This document shows positions 16,331 to 24,958 of a DNA stretch of 64,000 nt, piece by piece. This stretch comes from a virus, in IMG/VR virus record IMGVR_UViG_3300031703_000001, positions 43,391 through 107,390 of that record; one strand, written 5' to 3'. The position numbers and the translations under genes were made by a program. Each line of letters starts with the position of its first letter. The stretch's first letter is position 1. The notes under the pieces were generated by a model, which worked only from the letters and a program-made list of their open reading frames with translations, had not been told where the DNA came from and did no database searches.

Positions 16331-17311
16331 ATGAACAAAAACATTTTTTTACCAAGAACTAACATATTACCGTATGAATATCCGCAACTCCTAGCATACA
16401 AAGATGCTATCAGACACTCCTATTGGATTGACACAGAGTTTAACTTTACAGAAGATATTCAAGATTTCAAAGTTACAATTAATGCAAAAGAAAGAGATGT
16501 CATTAAAAAGACAATGCTTGCTATTGCTCAAATAGAAGTTAATGTAAAGACCTTCTGGGCAGATATGTACAAACGTATGCCTATCACGGAGATAGGAGAT
16601 GTAGGTATGACCTTTGCTGAATCTGAAGTAAGACACAAAGATGCCTACGCTAGATTATTAAGAATACTAGGTTTAGAAAATGAATTTAAAAATGTCATTG
16701 AAGTACCTGCTATAAAAAATAGAATTAAGTACTTAAAGAAGTACCTGGATGGAACAAGAAGTAGAGATGATAAAATGTACACTAAATCAGTGTTATTATT
16801 TTCTTTATTTATTGAGCATGTAAGTTTGTTCAGTCAGTTCTTAATTATGATGTCTTTCAACAAAGAGAAAAATCTTTTTAAAGGTATTTCTAATGTAGTT
16901 GAAGCAACAAGTAAAGAAGAAGAAATTCATGGTAACTTTGGTATAGAAATAATCAACATTATCAAATCAGAAAACCCTGAGTGGTTTAATGAAGAATTTG
17001 AAAATCTTATTGATTCTGCATGTAAAAAAGCATATGCTGCTGAATGTGATATCTTAGATTGGATATTTGCTAAAGGTGAGCTTGACTTCCTACCTGTGGA
17101 AACAATTAAGCACTTTATTAAGAATAGATTTAACAATTCTTTAAAGAGTATAGGTATGAAAGAGATCTTTGATGTTGATTTTGATGTCTTAGAATCTACA
17201 CGCTGGTTTGATGTAGAAATTACAGCAACCAAAGAAGGAGACTTCTTCTATAAGAAGCAAGTTGACTACAACAAAAAAAGTAAGAGTATAACAGAAGATG
17301 ATTTATTTTAA
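16331..17311 (+). CDS. nrdB: Ribonucleotide reductase class I small subunit
   Basis: Dimetal radical subunit that activates NrdA to make deoxyribonucleotides. Six metal ligands can be matched to the E. coli set: E69, E99, H102, E162, E197, H200. The radical tyrosine is Y106, four residues after H102. The first ligand is Glu rather than the Asp of E. coli NrdB, a variant known in some class I enzymes. The C-terminal tail keeps the S-I-T-E-D-D-L-F type ending used to dock on NrdA. Length (326 aa) is normal. The gene is followed 10 bases later by nrdA and belongs to a plus-strand cassette inserted in the minus-strand late block. Confidence 0.95.
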   Translation: MNKNIFLPRTNILPYEYPQLLAYKDAIRHSYWIDTEFNFTEDIQDFKVTINAKERDVIKKTMLAIAQIEVNVKTFWADMYKRMPITEIGDVGMTFAESEVRHKDAYARLLRILGLENEFKNVIEVPAIKNRIKYLKKYLDGTRSRDDKMYTKSVLLFSLFIEHVSLFSQFLIMMSFNKEKNLFKGISNVVEATSKEEEIHGNFGIEIINIIKSENPEWFNEEFENLIDSACKKAYAAECDILDWIFAKGELDFLPVETIKHFIKNRFNNSLKSIGMKEIFDVDFDVLESTRWFDVEITATKEGDFFYKKQVDYNKKSKSITEDDLF

Positions 17312-17321
17312 AAAACAAAAC

Positions 17322-18947
17322 ATGGAATATAAAAAGTACTATTGGCTAAATGAAGAAAGCCGTACATTCTTATCAAGAGGGTACATCTCTGAAACACCAG
17401 AGCAGAGAATTAAGGATATTGCTAATGTAGCAGAAAAATATCTAAAGATTGATGGATTTGCATTAAAGTTTGAAGACTACATATCACGTGGTTTTTATTC
17501 TTTAGCTACTCCAACCTGGATTAACTTTGGTAAATCAAAAGGATTACCAATCAGTTGTTATGGATCAAACGTTGATGATTCATTAGATAGCATCTTAAAT
17601 GGTGGCCGTGAAGTTGGTTTGATGTCTAAGTATGGAGGAGGAACTTCTGTATATTTAGGAAACATTAGAGCAAGGGGTGCAAGTATATCAACAGGAGGTC
17701 ATGCTGATGGGCCAGTTCATTATGCTAAAATATATGACACCGTTGTTGATGTATGTAAACAATCTGAAGCTAGAAGAGGAGCATGTGCTGCTTGGTTACC
17801 TTTAGAGCATGCTGATATAATGGAGTTCTTGGATATTGGGACTGAAGGAAATCCTATTCAAAATCTACAGTACGGTGTAACTGTTACTGATAAATGGATG
17901 GAAGAAATGAAAGCTGGTGATAGTGCTAAGCGTAAAACCTGGGCAAAAGTTATTCAGAGAAGAAATGAATTTGGTTTTCCATATATCATGTTCAAAGATA
18001 ACTCAAATAACAATTCTCCATACAAAGAACTAGGGCTTGATATAACGGCTTCAAATCTATGTAGTGAGATACAATTACCTACAGACAGTTTTAACTCATT
18101 TGTATGCTGTCTAGGGTCCATTAATCTATTACATTGGGATGAAATCAAACACACTGATGCAATAGAAACATATGTATTGTTTTTAAATGCAGTAATGGAT
18201 GAGTTTATTAAAAAATCAGCCGTGTTACCTGGTATGAAGAGAGCACATAGATTTGCTTCTCAACATAGAGCAATAGGTTTAGGAGTAATGGGTTATCATT
18301 CTTTATTTCAATCAAAGCTTATTGAGTTTGAATCATTACAGGCCAAAGGTTTAAACAGTGAAATCTTTAGAACTTTAAAGGAAAGATCAGAGGTTGCATC
18401 AAAATGGCTTCATGACTCAAGGGATGTCACTTGTATTAGAGATGGTTTTGCAAATAGCACATTAATGGCTGTTGCTCCTACTAAATCTAGTTCATTTATT
18501 CACGGTGCTGTATCTATGGGTATTGAACCAATCAAATCTAATTATTTTATTAAAGATTTGGCTAAGTCAAAAACCATATATCAAAATCCTTTTTTAAAGG
18601 AGGAATTAGAAAAGTATGATCTGAATACCCCTGCAGTTTGGGATAGCATCTTGAAAAAGGATGGCTCAGTTCAACATTTAGATTTTCCTACTAAAGGAGT
18701 ATTCAAGTCATTCATTGAGATAACCCCTAAAGAATTGATACTTCAGGCAGCTCAAAGACAAAAGTTCATTGATCAATCACAATCTTTGAATTTAATGATA
18801 CACCCTAGCGTTTCTGCTAAAGATATAAATCAATTGTATTTATATGCATGGGAGGAAGGAGTTAAAACTCTTTACTACCAATTTAGCCAGAGTTCTGCAC
18901 AAGAGTTTTCTAGAAATATTCTAGACTGTGCAAGTTGTGAAGGTTAG
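17322..18947 (+). CDS. nrdA: Ribonucleotide reductase class I large subunit, no ATP cone
   Basis: Catalytic subunit that reduces ribonucleotides. Visible: redox C79 (S-C-Y-G), active-site N245-L-C247-S-E249, partner cysteine at 262/263 (C-C-L-G-S-I-N), the radical-transfer pair Y518-Y519, and a C-terminal C536-A-S-C539 that is reduced by thioredoxin or glutaredoxin. At 541 residues it lacks the roughly 100-residue N-terminal ATP cone of E. coli NrdA, so it should escape dATP shut-off. I place the start at 17322, after an A-rich leader; an in-frame ATG at 17298 would lie inside nrdB. The stop is TAG, followed by a terminator. Confidence 0.95.
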   Translation: MEYKKYYWLNEESRTFLSRGYISETPEQRIKDIANVAEKYLKIDGFALKFEDYISRGFYSLATPTWINFGKSKGLPISCYGSNVDDSLDSILNGGREVGLMSKYGGGTSVYLGNIRARGASISTGGHADGPVHYAKIYDTVVDVCKQSEARRGACAAWLPLEHADIMEFLDIGTEGNPIQNLQYGVTVTDKWMEEMKAGDSAKRKTWAKVIQRRNEFGFPYIMFKDNSNNNSPYKELGLDITASNLCSEIQLPTDSFNSFVCCLGSINLLHWDEIKHTDAIETYVLFLNAVMDEFIKKSAVLPGMKRAHRFASQHRAIGLGVMGYHSLFQSKLIEFESLQAKGLNSEIFRTLKERSEVASKWLHDSRDVTCIRDGFANSTLMAVAPTKSSSFIHGAVSMGIEPIKSNYFIKDLAKSKTIYQNPFLKEELEKYDLNTPAVWDSILKKDGSVQHLDFPTKGVFKSFIEITPKELILQAAQRQKFIDQSQSLNLMIHPSVSAKDINQLYLYAWEEGVKTLYYQFSQSSAQEFSRNILDCASCEG

Positions 18948-18964
18948 TAATTAAATAATGTAGT

Positions 18965-19011
18965 ATAAACCAGTCACTAAGGCCTAATTATAGGTTTAAT
19001 GACTGGTTTAT
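18965..19011. terminator. Bidirectional terminator after nrdA
   Basis: Perfect 12-base inverted repeat ATAAACCAGTCA (18965-18976) / TGACTGGTTTAT (19000-19011), with an inner CCTA...TAGG. It lies between the convergent nrdA and giant 1976-residue genes. Confidence 0.8.
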
Positions 19012-19020
19012 CATACATTT

Positions 19021-22000
19021 TTAGTATTCAAATTCTCTTTCTATTAGAGCATTGTTCCATTTCTTAAATGATGTCAATATAGGTAATGCATCTTCCCAAG
19101 CTTTAGCTACTTTAAGTTTTCCTTTATTAGGTTTATTTTGATAAACATAATCAGAATCAGCATAAAAGCCTTCTTCACCTTTAATTAAATATGCAGGTGC
19201 AAACCATATACTTTGGTTTACTGCCTCACCCAATTCACCTAACATTCTTGATGCAGCAACCGGAGATTTAATCATCTGGTGTATTTGTACCCATGAATCT
19301 GGAGTAATTGGAGCAAACAATATCAATTCTTTATACAATCTATCTGCTTGATACTTAGTTAAATTCTTAAGTCTTCTTTCAGTATCACTATCATCATCAT
19401 CACCGGCAAGAACACTATCTAGTATAGTACCTATTCCGGATACTGCAATTATAATAGCAATTTCACCCATGGTTCTGTAGACACCAAACAATCTATTTTG
19501 ACCTCTTGAATCACCAAGACCACCTGTACCATCATAACCTTCTTGTTCTTTTAGAAATCCTTCACCATATTTTTTAAAGTCTCTATTTCCAAGAACTATT
19601 TGTTGTTTTGCAAAAGCAGCAAACGCTATGGCAGATTTATATCTACCTTCCATCCAACCTAAATTTTCATCAAAGTATTCATTTTGGAATCTAGCTCTAA
19701 CAGCTGGAGCAACCCATTTTTTAAATTGTGCAGCTAAGTTACCAATGGTATGAGATTGAATTATCATTCTATCTTCAGCCGCGTAATTACCATGAATTTG
19801 TTTGTTGACTTCTCTAATATTATTTCTTAGTTTATATCTAAAGTCATCATTATACTGAGCAATCTCTTTACCATTTTTATCTATAACAGTTTCAAAACCA
19901 TCCATCAATTCAACTTCATGAGTTTTTCCATTAAATTTGAATGCATCATATAAAGACATTGTTTCTCCCGTTTCTTTATTAAGAACCAGGGTATCCATTA
20001 TTAAAGCTATACCAACTTTAGTTTGAACATTGTATTCAGCAGCATCTTGTAGTACATAACCCCAAGCTTTAAACCTTTCCCAAACACCTTTATCATCTTT
20101 ACCTCTTTGTGATTCACGTATATCTGTAGAATCATCCATCATTCTGAATAGCTCAGTTAATGCTTCATACTTATTGTTGGCTTGATTAGGATCATAATCA
20201 GTCTTGCCAATATTTGCTAAACCTAGAGTTGCTATATCAGCAATATCTTGTATTCCAGCACCGGTTCTTTTTATTATACCAGGTAAAGCAACAGCATTGT
20301 ATTCCTTAGCTGCTCTAAAATAACTCTTCTTTGAGTAAAATCTAGAACCAAGCATCTCAATATTATTGTTTATTTTACCCATCAAGTAATTGTTAAAGTT
20401 ACCAAACGGATTAAATGCAACATAAGCTAAAGAAGAAAATCCAATTAACTGATCTGCAATTTTATCTACAGCTCCTTTTGTTATAAGTTCATTATCATAA
20501 TAAACCATTGACAAATATTTTCTCAATCTTCTTACAGTATTTGAATCACCACTTGTTTCTTTTTTGAAACCTACGGTGCCTCCAATAGCCTGATCAACTT
20601 TATTGGCAGCACGGCCAACTAAACGTGTACTTGCTTTAGATGGTTCATATGCTCTATTTTCTACAACTCTTGTTATTGCAGTTAATGTATCTTCAATTTC
20701 ACCCATCACTTCATAATGTTCAGCCATTGCGCTAAACTTTATTAAACTTGATGCTAAATCAGAACTTAACTCTTCAACTAAAGGTGCACTTCTTAACTTT
20801 GCAGTTTCACCTGATAGTAAGGCAGCTTCTTTCTTATAAGTGACACCATTTATCTCACCTTTTTTATATTTATCCTTTAATGCTTTTTCTTTTGCTTCAG
20901 CTTCTTCAAGTGCTCCTTCTTTTCTAGGAGAACCCGTATAGAACACAGGCATTGAATTAACAAAATTACCTTGCTCATCAAGCAAAACATTCTTTTGTAT
21001 AGCAGTTTCTTTAGTAAGATTTGAAACTGATCTCACTGTATTAGAATACATTCTTACAAAGACATTGGATTTATTCTTTAAATCAGATAATAATTCACCT
21101 TTAACAGTTGGTATTCTACCAGACATCTGCGCTTTAACACTTGCTGGTAATTTACCTAATAATTCAACTTCATAATACTTAACGTACAACTCATAGAATT
21201 CTCTTTGTGCAATAGATAACGCATCAGTTTTAGTAGGATCAAAAATGGCTTTGTATTGCTCACTTCTCATATCACCATTAACATCTGCTAATCCATTTTC
21301 ATCAAGTGAAAATTCATTGGCAACTATATATTCACCTTTAACAAATATACCACCAGTCTTATCTTTTAAAACTTGACCTGTTGGTTCTCCATTAAGCCAT
21401 ATTGCTTTATTATAGTCAACGCTATTGTAGTACTTGGCTTGGAATTTTTGATACTCAACTTCCTTTGCACCTTTTACATTACTTCTTTTATGCCATGTAC
21501 CCCATGTACCATTATTTTGCCAGAACTCAAACTTCTTTCTAGCATCTTGAAACTCTTGGTTATATCTGTGATATTTACCATCTATTCTATTACCATTTTC
21601 ATCTGATCTCTCTGCTTGAGAAAAGTTAGTCAATGCTCTCTTTTTTCTAGCCACCTCAATATTATAGTCAATATCTTCTTTGGTTGCATTTTCAAAATTA
21701 CCAACTTCTCTGTATTGTAAAGGAACACCTTTATCATCAGTTGTTGCATCCATTAACTCTTGTCTTAGAGTATAATATTTTTGACCAATTGGTTTTGTAT
21801 AAAATCCAGTGCGTTTACCTTCTCTGAAAACATGCATGAAATCATAAAGTTGATCCTTGCTAGTTCCCGGTGATAACTTTAATAGTTTATTACCAGCTTT
21901 TTGAATTACAGATTCTCTATAATTAATCTTATCTAATAAGATTTGTTTTTGTCTTTTGTATATTTTATCTACTATAGCAAGTAATGTATCAGTAGAAGTA

Positions 22001-24951
22001 GCTAAATCTCTAGTTTGTAAATCAACACCACTAATATCATCAACCTGAGTCAATTCTTTAATTAAATCTGCTTCAGTGTTACCACTTCCCTCAACTCCAA
22101 ATTGTCTATTAGATTTGTTTCTAACAACTTCTTTTACATAATTGAAAATAGCATCATTAATAAGACCTTCTTTACCAGTATTTAATGCTTTAGTACCAAC
22201 TAATTTATTGGTTTCTAATTGTAGGTTTAACACCAATTGTTTTTGTGTAGCATTTAATTCTGAAGAATCTTCAATTGCAAATAAAGGAGCAAATGTAGTA
22301 AGGAATCTGTTGAAATTTAACACATAACTAATGTAAGCTGGGTCATCAATATTTTTTGGATCAGATACATATGTTGTAAATTCTCTAATTCTTTCTAATG
22401 ACTTACGTAATAAAGCAGTATAAACTCTAGACTGTTCAAGTGGGCCCTTATTCATACCACTTAAAATATAAGCTTGTTCATTAGCTCTCTCATCTAACCT
22501 TTGTTCATAGGTTTTGCTTGAGAATACCTTTTTCTTATTATTAGTATCCGCTTCCTGTGCTCTTCTTACAGCTTCACTGTAATTTTCTACAGCATCATAT
22601 ATAGTATTCTTTTCTGTAAGTACTTTGGCCTCTACAGTTTCAGGTATAACTTCATCTTTTAATAAAGGATCATTTTTACCTGAATAAAAAGACTCATCTT
22701 GTTCAGCTATTTTAGCATCTAACTTTTCCTTATTGGTATTTTTCTTTGTTGCTGGAATAAGCATGTCAACATAAACTCCGTTTTCAGATGGTTTGGTTTC
22801 TGATAACTCATTGTTATGGTGCATATTCTTTTCATTGGTATAACTACCTAAATACTTTTGGTCTTTACCTTTACCTTCTATATCTAAATGCATATGGAAT
22901 GTGGTAGCAGAGAAATCACCTTCATTAACAGTGTATCCCATATTCTCCAACATCCTTCTGTATAAGTTTACTTGAAGATTGTGTTGTCCTTTTGTACTCA
23001 GTGTGTCTACACCTTTTTGTTTTAACAAACTATCAGCAGGTAATGCCCAACCTTTATCTTCATAAAGTGTCAGACCTTGTAATCCTTTTTTTGTAGTTGT
23101 TGGAAATTTCTTAAGTATAGAATTCTTACTTGTTTTTAAATCAAGAATGCTAATTCTACCTTGCTTATCTACAATAAGTAAATCAGCTGTACCAGCAAGC
23201 TTTGTTGCTTCATCAAATAAAACAACTTGAGACATTGCTATACTACCATCAGGCATCAAAGTTCTTATAACTTCTCTCATAGCTCCAAACATTTCCAATG
23301 TCTGATCTCTTGTTAAAACTTTCATGTTGGGGATTGTATCCTCAAACAAATTCATCTTTTCTCTACCGTTGAGTTCAATTACTATGGCCTCAACAATAGT
23401 ATCAACATCATTTCCAATGTCTAAATTATATTGTACACTTTCTAGTTTTGTTTTATCTACAAGTTTACCTTCTTTAATTTTTTCAACCCATAATTTCTTC
23501 TCTGCAGCAAGTGCTTTTCCTTTCAGACCTTTTATTGCTTCATCTCTAGCCTGTATAGCTTCTCCTTCTTTATTGGTAAGTTTACCTTTAATTGCAGTAG
23601 TAACAGAATTGTAAACAGTATTGCTGTTTAGATCCATATACGTGTGCTCTTCAGCATTAAATGTCATTGCCACTTGTGAACCTTTATCTCCAGGCTTAAG
23701 CTTTTTTGAATTAATACTAACTGATAAACTATCTACAACTTTAGGGCTTCCTTCAACAATTCTGTACATTTCATTTAGCACTTCAGTTTGAATACCATTT
23801 GCAACTGACAACGTTCTCTTTTTTATTGCAGCTTTTTCAGGAGACAATGAATATCTTACCTTACCGCTTGCTTTTTTAATGAGAACAAATTGTAAATCTG
23901 CTGTATTTAAAAGTCTTGCAATATCACTAAATGTTGCATTGCTATTTATAGCTGTTACCTCTAAAGGATTACCAGCAATATACTCATGTAAATTGTTAAC
24001 TACATTTTGCAACCACTCTAAAGCATCTTGAATTAAATTTAAAAAAGTCTTTGTTGGTTTAACACCATTGTATTCTTTATTAAAATGTCTTGTTAATGCT
24101 TGTGTTACAATTTCTAAATCTCTATCTAGTTGACTAAAGTTTCTGTCTGCATTATATGCATCAGTAATCTGCTGAGCCATCTCCGGGAAGTTGACTTTAG
24201 CTTCTGCTAATAAATTATTAAATAAAGCTTGGTTATCAACCTTGATAGCATCAATGAATGGGTGCAACATTTCTTCAATTGCAGTTTCATTAGTTACTTT
24301 ACCTTGAATTAAATAAACAACACCATCAACATAAAATGAATTAACTTCTGAAAAGGGCCCTGAAGTCTTCTTCCATTTAGGCAATCCATCATGGATAGCT
24401 TTAGCTTCTTTAACAGATAACATTTTAACTTTAAGTTGGGGAAACATTTTCATTAAATGCATCACAACCTCTCTTGATCTTGGTGTATTCCAGGCTCTTG
24501 AAGATTCCATTATATCTTTAGGAGTAAATACATTATCTAAAACCTCTATCTTATATGACTTAGGTGTTCTTGTAATGTTCACACTCTCCAACGGTATATT
24601 GTTTGCCTTTAGATACAACAATACAGCCTTATGATTTGCCGCAAGAGCAGTTGCATCATAGACCATGCTATTATTATATGAATTATTGATAACATAATTA
24701 CCTTCATACAAATGGATTAACTTCTTTCTACGCAAGTTATGAATCACACTTTCACCAAACTGACGTTGCTTTAATGCAAAGGCAACCTTGTTAAGTGAAA
24801 CAAATCTTGCTGCTTCAACTGTTGTAGGGAACACGTCAGTGCTGTTGGCACTCTGCCAAGCATTGATAATGTTGTTAGTTTCTAATTCACTTGTGTAAAC
24901 CTCCTGTAGAGCTTTATACTCTGCTGTATTTTTATTGGGACATTTTGCCAT
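19021..24951 (-). CDS. Giant virion protein with PD-(D/E)XK nuclease-like domain, 1976 aa
   Basis: A very large, mostly helical, charged protein of the type found beside the virion RNA polymerase in crAss-like phages; probably packaged and injected. Inside it is a recognisable PD-(D/E)XK fold: a beta segment with N-A-E-E-H-T-Y and a following S-V-T; then G-T-A-D590; then I-L-D604-L-K606-T; then Q660-xxx-Y664. The nuclease core residues are all present, so activity is plausible. The C-terminal third holds long helices and one hydrophobic segment (G-E-I-A-I-I-I-A-V-S-G-I-G) before a run of five acidic residues, which might contact membrane. It starts 7 bases after the 4688-residue gene. Virion location and injection are inferred. 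Confidence 0.8.
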   Translation of the reverse strand: MAKCPNKNTAEYKALQEVYTSELETNNIINAWQSANSTDVFPTTVEAARFVSLNKVAFALKQRQFGESVIHNLRRKKLIHLYEGNYVINNSYNNSMVYDATALAANHKAVLLYLKANNIPLESVNITRTPKSYKIEVLDNVFTPKDIMESSRAWNTPRSREVVMHLMKMFPQLKVKMLSVKEAKAIHDGLPKWKKTSGPFSEVNSFYVDGVVYLIQGKVTNETAIEEMLHPFIDAIKVDNQALFNNLLAEAKVNFPEMAQQITDAYNADRNFSQLDRDLEIVTQALTRHFNKEYNGVKPTKTFLNLIQDALEWLQNVVNNLHEYIAGNPLEVTAINSNATFSDIARLLNTADLQFVLIKKASGKVRYSLSPEKAAIKKRTLSVANGIQTEVLNEMYRIVEGSPKVVDSLSVSINSKKLKPGDKGSQVAMTFNAEEHTYMDLNSNTVYNSVTTAIKGKLTNKEGEAIQARDEAIKGLKGKALAAEKKLWVEKIKEGKLVDKTKLESVQYNLDIGNDVDTIVEAIVIELNGREKMNLFEDTIPNMKVLTRDQTLEMFGAMREVIRTLMPDGSIAMSQVVLFDEATKLAGTADLLIVDKQGRISILDLKTSKNSILKKFPTTTKKGLQGLTLYEDKGWALPADSLLKQKGVDTLSTKGQHNLQVNLYRRMLENMGYTVNEGDFSATTFHMHLDIEGKGKDQKYLGSYTNEKNMHHNNELSETKPSENGVYVDMLIPATKKNTNKEKLDAKIAEQDESFYSGKNDPLLKDEVIPETVEAKVLTEKNTIYDAVENYSEAVRRAQEADTNNKKKVFSSKTYEQRLDERANEQAYILSGMNKGPLEQSRVYTALLRKSLERIREFTTYVSDPKNIDDPAYISYVLNFNRFLTTFAPLFAIEDSSELNATQKQLVLNLQLETNKLVGTKALNTGKEGLINDAIFNYVKEVVRNKSNRQFGVEGSGNTEADLIKELTQVDDISGVDLQTRDLATSTDTLLAIVDKIYKRQKQILLDKINYRESVIQKAGNKLLKLSPGTSKDQLYDFMHVFREGKRTGFYTKPIGQKYYTLRQELMDATTDDKGVPLQYREVGNFENATKEDIDYNIEVARKKRALTNFSQAERSDENGNRIDGKYHRYNQEFQDARKKFEFWQNNGTWGTWHKRSNVKGAKEVEYQKFQAKYYNSVDYNKAIWLNGEPTGQVLKDKTGGIFVKGEYIVANEFSLDENGLADVNGDMRSEQYKAIFDPTKTDALSIAQREFYELYVKYYEVELLGKLPASVKAQMSGRIPTVKGELLSDLKNKSNVFVRMYSNTVRSVSNLTKETAIQKNVLLDEQGNFVNSMPVFYTGSPRKEGALEEAEAKEKALKDKYKKGEINGVTYKKEAALLSGETAKLRSAPLVEELSSDLASSLIKFSAMAEHYEVMGEIEDTLTAITRVVENRAYEPSKASTRLVGRAANKVDQAIGGTVGFKKETSGDSNTVRRLRKYLSMVYYDNELITKGAVDKIADQLIGFSSLAYVAFNPFGNFNNYLMGKINNNIEMLGSRFYSKKSYFRAAKEYNAVALPGIIKRTGAGIQDIADIATLGLANIGKTDYDPNQANNKYEALTELFRMMDDSTDIRESQRGKDDKGVWERFKAWGYVLQDAAEYNVQTKVGIALIMDTLVLNKETGETMSLYDAFKFNGKTHEVELMDGFETVIDKNGKEIAQYNDDFRYKLRNNIREVNKQIHGNYAAEDRMIIQSHTIGNLAAQFKKWVAPAVRARFQNEYFDENLGWMEGRYKSAIAFAAFAKQQIVLGNRDFKKYGEGFLKEQEGYDGTGGLGDSRGQNRLFGVYRTMGEIAIIIAVSGIGTILDSVLAGDDDDSDTERRLKNLTKYQADRLYKELILFAPITPDSWVQIHQMIKSPVAASRMLGELGEAVNQSIWFAPAYLIKGEEGFYADSDYVYQNKPNKGKLKVAKAWEDALPILTSFKKWNNALIEREFEY

Positions 24952-24958
24952 AACTATA

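Noticed and set aside
17298-17321. Longer start for nrdA inside nrdB
   Set aside because: The extra eight residues do not belong to the family core and the ATG at 17322 has the A-rich leader typical here.
23900-24300. E-E-M-L-H in the 1976-residue protein as a protease site
   Set aside because: It is not a proper HExxH or HxxEH motif and no third ligand is apparent.
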